DNA of 64,000 nt from Citricoccus sp. SGAir0253 (GTDB lineage Bacteria > Actinomycetota > Actinomycetes > Actinomycetales > Micrococcaceae), in the NCBI RefSeq assembly GCF_005877055.1, contig NZ_CP039424.1:2418001-2482000 (forward strand), given 5' to 3'. Of this stretch, positions 36,045-46,900 are shown piece by piece. Made by a program: the position numbers and the translations under genes. The notes beneath the pieces are model-generated. The model saw only the letters and a list, made by a program, of their open reading frames with translations, was not told the origin of the DNA and searched no databases. The first letter of the stretch is position 1, and each line of letters starts with the position of its first letter.

Positions 36045-38507
36045 CTATTCCTCGCTCGCTTGCTCGTCCACTGTACGGACTGGGGCCCCGCCGTCGCCAT
36101 GCCGGCCGGGGCGCCGGCGGCCACGCCGAAGCCGGTCCCGACGGCGCTGGCGTCGGCGGGCGCGGGCCTCCAGCACGAGCGACCGCGGCGAGAACCGCGC
36201 CCGCAGCCGCCTCCATCCGCCGACGGACCCGCGGATCCCGGCGAGGTGCTCGTCCACCTGCTCCCAGTAGTCGGCCACCTGGGCCTCGGTCGGCTCCCCC
36301 GGGCCGAAGACCGCGTGGTCGGCGCGGCGGGCCAGCAGGGCGGTGCCGGGCGCCGCCGTCGGGAAGGCCGTCCCCAGGACGGCCGCGTGCTCGCGACGGG
36401 TGCCGGCCCGCTGCGGCTCCGAGCCCAGGTCCGCGGCCAGGCTCAGGACCTCCGACCAGCCGCCCGAGACCTGCGCGGCCGGCGTCCGCGCGCGCCGCCG
36501 GCGCCGGCGGCGCCGGCCCTTGAGCAGCGCGATGACCAGCAGCGGCAGCAGCAGCACCGCCACGGGCACCGAGGAGTAGGCCACGATCATCACCACGGGA
36601 CCCCACCGGTCCCACCAGGAGCGCTCCTCCTGCTCGGCGTCCTGTGGCGCGGGGGCCGCGTCCGGCGGCAGGTCGGCCTGCTCCTGCGGGGGCGGCGGGG
36701 GCTGGAGCACCTGCGGCCTCGGCGTGGAGCGGGGCTCCTGCTGCGGGGGCGTGGGGACGTTGTCCTCGTCCGGCGTGGGGTCCAGGGCCACCCAGCCGAC
36801 GTCCTCCACGTTGACCTCCACCCAGGCGTGGACGTCCTTGCCCTTGATCTGGACCGCGCCGCCGCCCTCGGGGTACTGCTCCGGGTAGAAGCCCATGACC
36901 ACGCGGGCCGGGATGTCCAGCGACCGGGCCATCAGCGAGAGCGCCACGGCGTACTGCTCGTCGTCGCCGATCCACTGCTCCGCGTCCAGCAGCCGGGTGA
37001 TGCGGCCGGCGTAGTGGCCCGACAGCGAGGTCACCTCGCCCTCGCGGCCGTTGGAGAAGGCGCCGGACTCGTGCAGCGTGGCGGCCAGCCCGGCGGCGGT
37101 CCCGTAGGGCGTGTCCCGGCTGGGGGCCAGTTCGGCCGCCTTCTCCGGGACCACCCGCGGCACGCCCGTCAGCTCCGGCAGCGCCACCGCCCCGGCGTCC
37201 CGGTCCTCCAGCTGTTCCGGGGGCACCTGCACCGGGAACACGACCTCGGCGGTGTAGGAATCGCCCGAGCGCAGCGGGACCGTGGACAGCGCCGTCTCGC
37301 TGGCGTCGTTGTAGTAGAGGGACCGGGACAGCTGCGCGGCGCGGGGGCCGCCCAGGGTGACGCCGTCGAGCCGGCCGCCGGCGGGCAGCCAGACCCCCTC
37401 GTAGCCCTCGATGGTGATCTCCAGGGTGCCCTCGGCGCGGTGCGGCGGGGCGGCGCTCCCCGCCCCGGAGAGCCGCGAGGCGTCGCCCACGGGCGAGAAG
37501 TTGCCGCCCGAGTGCGGGTCCACGGTGTAGACCATGCCGTCGTAGGCGTCGAGGGCGGCCAGCCGGACCCGCTGGCCCTCCGGGAGGCCCTCCACCGTGA
37601 AGAGGACCTCCTCGTGCTGGTCCTTGACGTACTGGCGGAAGGACATCAGCGGGCTCGGGTAGTCGAAGAGCTCGATCGGCGGCTCCACGACGTCGCGCAG
37701 CACCTTGCGGTCGCGGTCCTGCAGCAGCAACGGGGAGGCCGCGGCGCTCAGCAGCCCGGCCACCGCGAGCACCGCGGCACCCGTCACGGCCCGGCGCCAG
37801 AGCAGGCGCCGCGCGACGGCCGGGTGGGCCACCGTGGTCGTGTCCCCCGCGGCGATCGCGGCCGCGTCCCGGGTGCCCTCCACGCGCATCCGGTGGTGTC
37901 GCCAGGCGAGCCACGCGACGGCGGCCATCACCAGGGCCATGCCCCGCCCCACCGCCATGGGCGCGTCCTCGGTGCCGAAGAGGATCCCGACCGCGGTCAT
38001 CGCCAGGACGGGCAGGAGCGTCCAGTACGGGACCCGCACGCGCCAGGCGAGCACCCCGGCGATGACGGCGGCGAGCAGGGCGGAGAGGAAGGGCACCACC
38101 AGCATGCCCCCGTGGACGCCCACGGGGGCGGCCACCGTCAGGATGTCCTTCCACGCGGTGACCGGCGCGGTCAGCAGGACGCGGGGCGACCCGGGCCCCG
38201 GCAGCACCCCGGCGGAGGACTCCGCCGGGGCGGCCACCAGCAGGCCCAGGAGCACGTAGGCCAGGACCACGGCGCCGGCGGTCCGCCCCGTGCCCCAGCC
38301 CCGGTGCGCACCGGCCAGCGCGACGGCCAGCCCCGCCACGACACCGGCGGCGCCGGCCAGCAGGTAGCGCGGGTCCCCGGCGAAGGTGTCGTGGAAACCG
38401 AGCACCCCCAGTCCCAGCAGCAGCGCCAGCACGGCCGCGTCCACGCCGGCCGCCGTCCACGACCGCAGGGGTCCCGCCGGGCGCGGCCGCCCGGACCGCG
38501 GCCTCAC
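36045..38507 (-). CDS. Transglutaminase-fold multi-pass membrane protein (TgpA-like), catalytic Cys absent
   Basis: An 820-residue protein with about seven N-terminal helices (residues about 15-250), an extracytoplasmic TgpA-like region, and a transglutaminase core. The core keeps His560 (HAWVEV) and Asp576 (LDPTP), but the position normally holding the nucleophilic Cys (G-x-C-E/D) is Asp516 in GDDEQYAVALSLMARSLDIPARVVMGF, so it is probably catalytically dead. A Pro-rich linker, one more helix (VMIVAYSSVPVAVLLLPLLVIALL) and a basic cytoplasmic tail follow. GTG 38507 overlaps the DUF58 stop. In other bacteria this fold sits with MoxR and DUF58 in envelope-assembly operons, as here. Confidence 0.87.
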   Translation of the reverse strand: MRPRSGRPRPAGPLRSWTAAGVDAAVLALLLGLGVLGFHDTFAGDPRYLLAGAAGVVAGLAVALAGAHRGWGTGRTAGAVVLAYVLLGLLVAAPAESSAGVLPGPGSPRVLLTAPVTAWKDILTVAAPVGVHGGMLVVPFLSALLAAVIAGVLAWRVRVPYWTLLPVLAMTAVGILFGTEDAPMAVGRGMALVMAAVAWLAWRHHRMRVEGTRDAAAIAAGDTTTVAHPAVARRLLWRRAVTGAAVLAVAGLLSAAASPLLLQDRDRKVLRDVVEPPIELFDYPSPLMSFRQYVKDQHEEVLFTVEGLPEGQRVRLAALDAYDGMVYTVDPHSGGNFSPVGDASRLSGAGSAAPPHRAEGTLEITIEGYEGVWLPAGGRLDGVTLGGPRAAQLSRSLYYNDASETALSTVPLRSGDSYTAEVVFPVQVPPEQLEDRDAGAVALPELTGVPRVVPEKAAELAPSRDTPYGTAAGLAATLHESGAFSNGREGEVTSLSGHYAGRITRLLDAEQWIGDDEQYAVALSLMARSLDIPARVVMGFYPEQYPEGGGAVQIKGKDVHAWVEVNVEDVGWVALDPTPDEDNVPTPPQQEPRSTPRPQVLQPPPPPQEQADLPPDAAPAPQDAEQEERSWWDRWGPVVMIVAYSSVPVAVLLLPLLVIALLKGRRRRRRRRARTPAAQVSGGWSEVLSLAADLGSEPQRAGTRREHAAVLGTAFPTAAPGTALLARRADHAVFGPGEPTEAQVADYWEQVDEHLAGIRGSVGGWRRLRARFSPRSLVLEARARRRQRRRDRLRRGRRRPGRHGDGGAPVRTVDEQASEE

Positions 38508-39835
38508 GCCGCGGCCTTCCGCAGGGCCAGGCCCAGGTCCTGGAGGTCGCCGACCGTGACCACGGTGAGGTCTCCGATGGAGGCCCGGCCCGTCTCGAGG
38601 CCGTGGGCGCAGCGGATCGCCAGGGCGCGCACGCCCGGGGGCACGGCGCTCGCGGCCCGGCGCAGCTCGGCGGCCCCGGGCCGGTCGCCCGTGATGAGGA
38701 AGAACACGGAGGCGTTCGGGACGTCCTCGGCCGTCTCCCGGGCCACGTCCACGCTGCCCCGGCGCAGGGGGCGGCCCTCGATCCGGGTCATCCCGTCCAG
38801 CAGGGTCCGCCCGGTCCCGGTGTGGAGGGGCCCGGCGTGGGTGCGGACGGAGAGCCCGCGCTGCTCCTTGAACGCCTCCAGGCCGATCGAGGCGGCCACC
38901 GAGACGGCGAGCTCGAAGTCGTCCTCCGTGGCGTACTCGGCGGTGTTCGTGGACAGGGCGATCGCCAGGTGGGCGCGCCGGGTCTCCTCGAACTGGCGGA
39001 CCATGAGCGTGTTCGTGCGCGCCACGGTCTTCCAGTGGATGTGGCGGCGGTCGTCGCCCGGCACGTAGTCCCGCAGCGCGTGGAAGGAGACGTCCGCGCT
39101 GGACAGCTCCCGCGTGGGCAGGCCCTCGAGGTCGCGGATGAACCCGGCGGAGGAACCCTGCAGGGCGACGGTGCGCGGGTGGACGTACAGGTCCTGCGGA
39201 TCCGTCCACCGCAACTGGCGGCGCAGCAGGCCCAGCGGGTCCTGCCGCACGGAGCGCACCGGCCCGACGACGATCACGGCGCGGCGGTGCGTGGGGATGG
39301 TGAACAGGTCCTCGTGGACGGTCCCGGGCCGCATCCGCGGCAGGGGGAACACGGCGGTGGCCCGGCCCACGGGAAGCTCCATGGCGGCCGGCAGCAGGGC
39401 GCGGTCCGCGGTGTTCGTCACCGCGATCTCCCCCACCGCGCGGTCCCCGACGGCGACCCGGGCGCGGGCGAGGTCCAGGCGGACCTCGTACGAGGACCGG
39501 CCGAGGATGAACGCCACCGCCAGCAGGAGCAGCAGCACGCCCACCAGCCCGGCCACGAGCGCCTCGGCCCAGCCCAGCACCAGGCCGAGGACCCAGGCGC
39601 CGGCGGTCACGCAGGCCACCGTCCAGCCCAGCGGGGAGACGATCTCGGCGGCAGGCCGGCCGGCCCGCCCCCACCAGCCGGCGGCGGCCTCGCGGGCGGG
39701 CCCGGTGCCGATGGCCGCCGACTCCGCCAGCCGCCGTGCCCGGTCGCGCAGCGCCGCGACGGCCGCGGTCCGGCGGCCTCCGGGGACGCGGGGGACGCGG
39801 GGGATACGGGGGACGGGAACGCGGAGGGCCGGCAC
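38504..39835 (-). CDS. DUF58-domain membrane protein
   Basis: A 443-residue protein with a basic Pro-rich N-terminus (PVPRIPRVPRVPGG, encoded by a 9-base repeat). Two helices at about 75-115 follow, then a DUF58 vWA-like domain: RDYVPGDDRRHIHWKTVARTNTLMVRQFEETRRAHLAIALSTN, the family hallmark with the MIDAS-like position altered. Cofactor role with MoxR ATPases in assembling or activating membrane complexes is the usual inference for the family. The start GTG 39835 lies two bases after the MoxR stop, which fits tight coupling. The order MoxR-DUF58-transglutaminase is the conserved three-gene core. Confidence 0.93.
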   Translation of the reverse strand: MPALRVPVPRIPRVPRVPGGRRTAAVAALRDRARRLAESAAIGTGPAREAAAGWWGRAGRPAAEIVSPLGWTVACVTAGAWVLGLVLGWAEALVAGLVGVLLLLLAVAFILGRSSYEVRLDLARARVAVGDRAVGEIAVTNTADRALLPAAMELPVGRATAVFPLPRMRPGTVHEDLFTIPTHRRAVIVVGPVRSVRQDPLGLLRRQLRWTDPQDLYVHPRTVALQGSSAGFIRDLEGLPTRELSSADVSFHALRDYVPGDDRRHIHWKTVARTNTLMVRQFEETRRAHLAIALSTNTAEYATEDDFELAVSVAASIGLEAFKEQRGLSVRTHAGPLHTGTGRTLLDGMTRIEGRPLRRGSVDVARETAEDVPNASVFFLITGDRPGAAELRRAASAVPPGVRALAIRCAHGLETGRASIGDLTVVTVGDLQDLGLALRKAAA

Positions 39836-39836
39836 C

Positions 39837-40850
39837 TCAGGCCCCCGCGGCGGGGTCGCTCCCGACGCCCGCCGCCACCGGCGTCCCGCCGCGCTGCTGC
39901 GGGACGGACACCCGGGCCAGGACACGGTCCAGCACGGCCGGGGCGGTGGCCCCGCCGAACTCGGCCTCCGGGTCCAGGACCAGCCGGTGGGTCCACACGT
40001 GCGGGGCGAGGTCCCTGACGTCGTCCGGGAGCACGTAGTTCCGGCCCCGGGCGGCGGCCCGCACCTTGGCCGCGCGGACCATGGCCATGGCGCCGCGGAC
40101 GGAGACGCCCAGCCGGGTCTCGTCCACGTGCCGGGTCTCCTCGGAGAGCTCGGCGACGTAGTCCAGCACGGCGGCGTCCACGTGCACCGTGGCGGCGAGC
40201 TCCGTCATGTCCCGGATCGCCTGCGTGGTGATGATCGCCGAGAGCGCGCCGGACCGGTCCTTCGTCGCGGCCCCGGACAGCAGCCGCACGGTCGAGGCGC
40301 GGTCCGGGTAGCCGATCGAGGTCTTGATGAGGAAGCGGTCCAGCTGCGCCTCGGGCAGCCGGTAGGTGCCGGCCTGCTCGATCGGGTTCTGGGTGGCGAT
40401 CACCATGAACGGGCGCTCGTTGGCGTAGGTCACCCCGTCCACCGTCACCCGGGACTCCTCCATGACCTCCAGCAGGGCCGACTGCGTCTTCGGGGAGGCG
40501 CGGTTGATCTCGTCCGCCAGCACGATGTTGGCGAAGACCGGCCCCCGGTGGAACTCGAACTCCTGCGTCCGCTGGTCGTAGATGGTCACGCCGGTGACGT
40601 CCGAGGGCAGCAGGTCCGGGGTGAACTGGATCCTCGAGTGGGTGCCCTGGACGGTGGCGGCCAACGAGCGGGCGAGCATGGTCTTGCCCGTGCCGGGTGC
40701 GTCCTCCAGCAGCACGTGGCCGTCGGTCAGCAGGGCGGTGAGGACGAGGGAGATGACGTCCTGCTTGCCCAGGATGGCCTGGCCGATGTTGTCCGAGATC
40801 CTCTCGAACGTCCCGGCGAACCACTCGGCCTGGTCGGTGGTCATGGTCAT
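39837..40850 (-). CDS. MoxR-family AAA+ ATPase
   Basis: A 337-residue AAA+ ATPase. Walker A is APGTGKT at about residues 50-56, Walker B is IVLADEINRASPKTQSALLEVMEE, sensor 1 is FMVIATQNPIEQAGTYRLPEAQLDRF and the C-terminal helical domain closes the protein. These proteins are thought to act as chaperones that activate vWA/DUF58 partners encoded next to them. ATG 40850 has a weak AGAGGA site; an equivalent in-frame ATG is at 40844. The 93-base gap to the Ig-like gene is the largest inside the array and could hold a promoter, so the MoxR-to-FHA group may be transcribed on its own. Confidence 0.95.
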   Translation of the reverse strand: MTMTTDQAEWFAGTFERISDNIGQAILGKQDVISLVLTALLTDGHVLLEDAPGTGKTMLARSLAATVQGTHSRIQFTPDLLPSDVTGVTIYDQRTQEFEFHRGPVFANIVLADEINRASPKTQSALLEVMEESRVTVDGVTYANERPFMVIATQNPIEQAGTYRLPEAQLDRFLIKTSIGYPDRASTVRLLSGAATKDRSGALSAIITTQAIRDMTELAATVHVDAAVLDYVAELSEETRHVDETRLGVSVRGAMAMVRAAKVRAAARGRNYVLPDDVRDLAPHVWTHRLVLDPEAEFGGATAPAVLDRVLARVSVPQQRGGTPVAAGVGSDPAAGA

Positions 40851-40943
40851 GGCGTGCGGTCCTCTTTCGACGTGGATCGGGAGACGTGCGGGTTGGTGGG
40901 AGGAGACGGGGGCAGGTGCGGCGGGGGGCGTGCGGCGCGGGTG

Positions 40944-43900
40944 TCAGTATCCCGGCCAGGGCGTCAGGGGCGTGGTCTTGACGCCGTTCGTGTCGAACAC
41001 GGCCCAGACCCGGTCGAAGTAGCCGTGGCCGGCCCAGCAGTCCAGGTCCCCGGAGCCCCGACCGTCGAGGCCCACCCGGATCGGGTAGGAGTTGCCCGTC
41101 CCGATGGTCCGGCCGGACCCTGCGGTCCCCCCGGACGCCCAGCACTTGGCCGTGTGGGTGCCCGGGGTGAAGTCCTGGACGGACACCCGGTACTTGTGGC
41201 ACTTGATGTCACAGCCGCTCACGCTGACCGGTGCGCCGCGCTCGGTCACCCCGCTGGGGCTCGGCGGCGGGGGCGGGGGCGGCGGCGCCTTGTCCGAGGT
41301 GGCCTTGGCGGACCACTGCCGGGACATCTGGACCGAGGCCTCCGGCGTGGTCTCGACCCGCACCACCACCGTCGAGGTGGTGCTGTAGCCGACCGTGGCC
41401 GTGTGCGAGCCGGCCGTCGCGTCGACCTGGCGGCCGTCCACCGTGACCGTCAGGGCCAGGCCCCGGCCGTTCTCGTAGTCGCGGACGTTGGGGTTCCAGC
41501 TGTGGACGACCTTCCGCTCGCCGCCGGAGGACCGGACGTCCGCGGCGTCCTTGATGGGTCCGTACGCGCTGGTCTGGTTGGAGGCGCCCGAGGGGTCCCC
41601 GGCGCCGGCGGCGTTGAGCGCCCGCACGGAGACCGTCACGTTGGTGCCGTTGGAGCCGACGTCGATGACGCTCCCGGGCCCCGCGATCGACTGCCAGCCA
41701 CCGCCGTTCACCTGGTACTGGTACCCGGTGACGGGGGAGCCGTTCGCCGAGCCCGGGGTGAAGTCCACCGAGATCCGGTGGTCCTGCCCGGTGGCGGCGA
41801 TCCGCGGGGCGGAGGGGGCCTTCGGCCGTCCGTAGGGGGTGACCGCCGCGGAGCGGGCCGAGGGTGCGGAGTCGCCGACCCGGTTCCGCGCGACCACGGC
41901 GAAGGAGTACGAGGAGGTGGCCTCCAGGCCGGTCACCTGCTGGGTGGTCCCGGAGACGCCCGCCACGGTGCGCACGCGGGTCCCGCCCTCGTAGACGTGC
42001 AGGTCGTAGGAGCCGATCGAGGCGCCGTTGTCGTCCGGGGCCGTCCACGAGACGTCGACGACCCCGCCGTTCACCGCCGACTGGGCGCGCGCGGCCGAGG
42101 GGGCCGGCGGCTGCCCGGGCACCCCGGCCGGCGTGACGGACGAGGACCACCCGGAGTACTCCGAGGGCCGGTCGGCGTCGTTCACCGCCTGGACCCGGAA
42201 CTGGTAGGCGGTGCCGTTCGTCAGCCCGTCCCACGTCGTGGAGGTTCCGGAGACGGACCGCTGGCTGACGCCGCCCGCCGGGGCCGGGGAGATCTCCACC
42301 GTGTACGAGGTGATGGGCGAGCCACGGTTCACCGGCGCGGTCCAGGACAGCTCGACGGTGCCGTCGCCGTCGGTGCCCGTGGGCGGGGCCGGCTGCTCCG
42401 GCTCCACGTCCGGCCGTGCCGGTCGCGAGGCCACGGACGGGTCGGACTCACCGACCTCGTTCGTGGCGGTCACGGTGAACTCGTACTCGCGGTCGTTGGC
42501 CAGCCCGGTGATGGTGCACGTGGTGGCGGCGCACCGCTGCTCCACCCCGGCCGCGGAGACGGTGTACCCCGTGATGGCCGAGCCGTTGTCGGCCGGGGCG
42601 TCCCAGGCCAGGACGACCTCGCGGTCCCCCACGGACTCCACCCGCGGCACCCCCGGTGCCTCCGGGGCACCCTTGACGTTGAGGGTGATGGTGCCCTGGA
42701 CCTCGCGGTCGGGGTCCTCCGTCAGGTCCCCGATCGTGTACTGCACGCGCATCTGTCCCACCACGTCCTCCGCGGGGGTGACCACCACGGTGTCCCCGCG
42801 GACCGCCACGCGACCCCCTCCCTCCCGGGTGGTGGCGGCGCGCAGGGTCAGCGGCCCCTCGCCCGCGAAGGGGTTGACGTCGTTGTCCAGCACGCGCACG
42901 GTCTCGGAACGGCCCTGGTGGGCGTCCTCCACGGTGTCCGGATTGGCCACGGCGAGCTCGCGGTCGGAGCCGTTGACGCTGATCGCGACCTGGGCGGCCA
43001 CGGGCTCGGACCGGCCGTCCGTGACGGACACCCGGACGGTGCCCCGGGTCCCCTTCGGGGTGCGGCTGTCCGCCCGGACCGTGAGCACCGAGCCCTCCAG
43101 CGCGACGTCCACGCCCTCGACGTCCACGGCGCCGAGGGCGAACCGCAGCCTCCCGGCGTCCCGGGGGTCGGGGTCGGCGGCCGCCTGGGACAGGTCCAGC
43201 CGGACGGGATCGCCGCCGGCGGCGGCCTCGAGGGAGTTGGACTGCAGGGTGGGCGGGGTGTTGGACTCCTCGTCCGGCGGCGGGACCACCCGGATCGGCT
43301 GGGTCAGCACGGACTTCAGCCCGTCCGGGTCGTCCGGCCCCGAGCCGTCCGTGACCTCGAAGCTGACGGAGGCGGCCCCGGCGTAGTCGCGCGGCGCGCG
43401 GAAGACCAGTCCGGTGGCGGAACGGACCAGGTCGGCCTCCGACTGCGGGGAGGAGGTCACCTTCGCCTCCTCCGTGAGCCGCGGCGAGCGGCCGTCGCGC
43501 ACGACGACGAGCTCGCCGACGTCGAGGGCCAGGTCCTCCCCCGCGGTCACCTCCAGCGGGGCGTCCGAGCGCAGGGCCGGACGGGCCTCGCCCGAGCCCG
43601 GCACGATCACGAAGGCGTAGGAGGAGAGCTCGTCGGCGTCGGTGAGCCGGTAGGTGATGACCTGCGGGTTGGACTCCACGGGGACCACCAGCTGGTCCTC
43701 CTCGGTCAGCTCCACGCCCTCCGGGTCGTCCGGCAGGGCCACCACGAGGTCGTCCGGCGTGCCGTCCGGGTCCTCGTCGTTGCCCAGCAGGTCCACGGTC
43801 ACCTCGTCCCGGTCCACCGTCTCCTGGAAGGACACGCGGTCGTCCCGGGCGATCGGCGCGCGCAGGGGGGCCCGCGGGTCCGCCTCGACGGTGAGCGTGC

Positions 43901-46900
43901 CGGTGTCCGTGCCGCCGCGGCCATCGGTGATGCCGTAGCGCACGGTGACGAAGCCGGCCCCGGCCGGGGCGGTCAACAGGATGCGACCGTCCACCAGGGC
44001 GGCGTCCGAGCCCTCGGTGGCCTCGAGCGTCTCGAGGAAGCGCAGCTCGTCGCCGTCGGCGTCGGTGTCGTTCGCGAGCACGTCCACGGCCACCGGCCGG
44101 CCGGGCTGGACGCGGAGGGAGTCGTTGACCGCCACCGGCGGGGTGTTCACCTTGGCCACGGGGGCGATCCCCACCATGATCGTGCCGGTGGCCCGGGCCC
44201 CCAGCCGGTCCTCCACCACGTAGGTGAAGGCGTCCGTGCCCGCGGTGCCCTCGGCGGCGGTGTACTCGATCGAGTTCGCGGTCACCTTCGCGGTGCCCAG
44301 CGACGGCGGCGCCTGGAGCTGCACGAGGGACACCGAGTCGCCGTCCGGGTCGATCCCGTCGAGCGGGATCGGGATGGCCACGGTGTTCCCGGCGAAGACG
44401 CGCCCCTCCACGCGCTCGGGGGTGGGCGGGGAGTTGTCCTCCAGGTCCACCGCGGTGACGTGGAAGGTCACGCGGGCCGAGGCCTCCTGGCCGTCCGGTC
44501 CGGAGACCGTGTACACGGCGGAGACGGTCCCGGGGTCCCGGCCCGCGCGGAGACGGATCGTGTCGTCCGCCACCGAGACGAGCCCGTCCGCCGCGTCCAC
44601 GCCCTCGGCCAGGACCGGCTCCAGCGTGAGCTCGGCCCCGTTGGGGTGCACGTCGTTCTCCAGGACGGGCACGGTGACCACGTCACCGGCCCGGACCACG
44701 GCGGTGTCCGGGTTGGGCCGCGGCGGTTCCATCGTCTCGGGGGCCGGGATGGGGATGACGGTGACCTCCCCGGTGGAGGCGGCGGTCCCGTTGGTCACGG
44801 TGTAGGAGAAGGTCAGCGGCTCGGCCAGTCCCCGCCGGTCGGTCACCCGCAGCACGGCGTTGCGCTCGATGGCGACCCCGACCGGGGCATCCCGGGGCAC
44901 CTCGACCTGCTGGACCACCAGCACCCCGCCCTCGGGGTCGGTGTCGTTGCCCAGCACGTCCACGAGCACGTCCCCGTCCGCCGGCACCAGGGCCACGTCC
45001 CGGACGGCGATGGGCGCACCGGGGTTCTCCTCCGGGTCCCTGACGTCCACCCGGATCAGCCCCGGGGCGGAGGCCGGCCCGTTGGTGGCCACGTACTTCA
45101 GGTAGGAGGTCCCCTCCCGGCCGGAGCGGAACGAGACCGTGCCCGTGTCCGGGTTCAGCTCCACCTCCGCGCCGGGCACCGGGTCCACGTGGGCCAGGCG
45201 CAGCCCGGAGCCCGTGGGGTCGAAGTCGTTCCCCAGGGGCGCGAAGGTGGCCTCCTCCCCCCGGTTCACGGTGACGTGGTCCGTGGCCGTGATGGGCGGG
45301 GCCGCCCCCTCGGGCAGCACCTCGACGACCACGCGCCCGGTGGAGGACTCCCGGCGGTCGGAGACGGTGATCTCCAGTTCCTTGGTGCCGGTGGACTTGC
45401 CCACGTCCTCGAAGGTCAGCACGCCGTCCGGGCGGACCCGGACCACGTCCCCGTCCTCGGAGACGGCGCCCATCAGCTGCAGGTCGTCCCCGTCCGGGTC
45501 CCGCCAGTCCGTGAGGACGTCCTGGGACACCTCGGTGCCGGCCTGGACCCGCAACGTGGTCACCCGTTCCTGCTCCGGGGCGCCGTTCTGGTCCTCGGGC
45601 ACCACCCGGACGGTGGCCCGCGCGGTGTCCGTTCCGCCGCGCCCGTCGTCCGCCCCGTAGGAGAACGAGGCGGTGCCGGTGGCGTCCCCGGGGACGACGA
45701 GCTGGAAGCCGGTGCCGTCGTGGATCGGCTGCAGGGTGCCGACCCGCGGCTGGCCGCCCTTCAGCTCGGCCGTCAGCAGGTCCCCGTCCGGGTCCACGTC
45801 GTTGAACAGCACGGGCAGCGCCGTGGTCCGGCCGGCCCGGACCCCGAAGGCGTCGTCCCGGGCGACAGGCCGCTGGTTCTCCTCCTGGCGGTCCGGCAGC
45901 TCGATGGAGTCGGTGATCTCGTCCGACTCCTCGTCCTCCTGCTCGCCCTCGCCCTTCGGCGGCTCCAGGTCGGCCCAGTTGTCGACGATCTTCAGGGCGT
46001 CCTGCACGAGCCAGCTGTTGCCCTGCGCGACGTCGTTGAGCACCACCACGTCGCGGTTGACGCGGAACACCAGCTCGGCCGCTGCGGGCACCTCGGGGAT
46101 GCGCTCCACGAGGTCCTGCCCGTCGTCGTCGCAGTCCCGCTGGTACAGCCCGGACCCCTGCCACGCGGCGTGGGTGCAGGACCCGACGCGGACCGGCTGG
46201 ACCGGCGTGCCGGTGGCCTCCACGGGAGCGTGCCGCGCCCCTCCCCCGTCCAGCGGCACCGTGGCGGTCCCGCCGGCCAGCGCGACGACGGCCCCGTCCG
46301 CCTCCGGGCCGGGCGCCTGGAGCCGTCCGCCGGCGGCGTCGGGGACGGTGGTCGCCGTGCCCTCCGAGGTCACCAGGGTGCCGGACGGCGCGTCGAAGAC
46401 GACGCCGGTGTCCCCCACGGCGGACACCTGCGGCGCGGTGAGTCCCGCCAGCCCGTCCACCTCGGTGGACACGACCTCGCGGAAGCCGGCCGCCTGCCCG
46501 GGAGGCGCGTCCGCGGAGGGTCCGTCCCCGTCCGCCGCCGCGGCGGCGTCCCGGCGTTCCTCCTCGGTCAGCGGGCGGAAGCCCTTGAGCAGGTTCGCGT
46601 CCAGGTCCGCGACCCAGACGACGTCGTCCCGGCCGACGGCCGAGGCCACCCGGCCCTCGGCCTGGTAGAGCGGCGCCGACCCCTCGGCGGACATCGACCC
46701 GGCCTCGGCGGTCCGCGCGGCGTGGACGCGGCCGTGCTCGGGGTCCGCCACGGCCACGACGTCCTCGCCGTAGGAGAAGTGGTGGCCGGCCGGCAGCATG
46801 CTCTCGCCGGTGAGCTCGAACGCCGCCGGGTCGACGGTGACGAGGGCGGCCGTCTCCCGGTCGCGCAGGTAGACCTGGTCGGCGTGCTGTGCCAGGTCGA

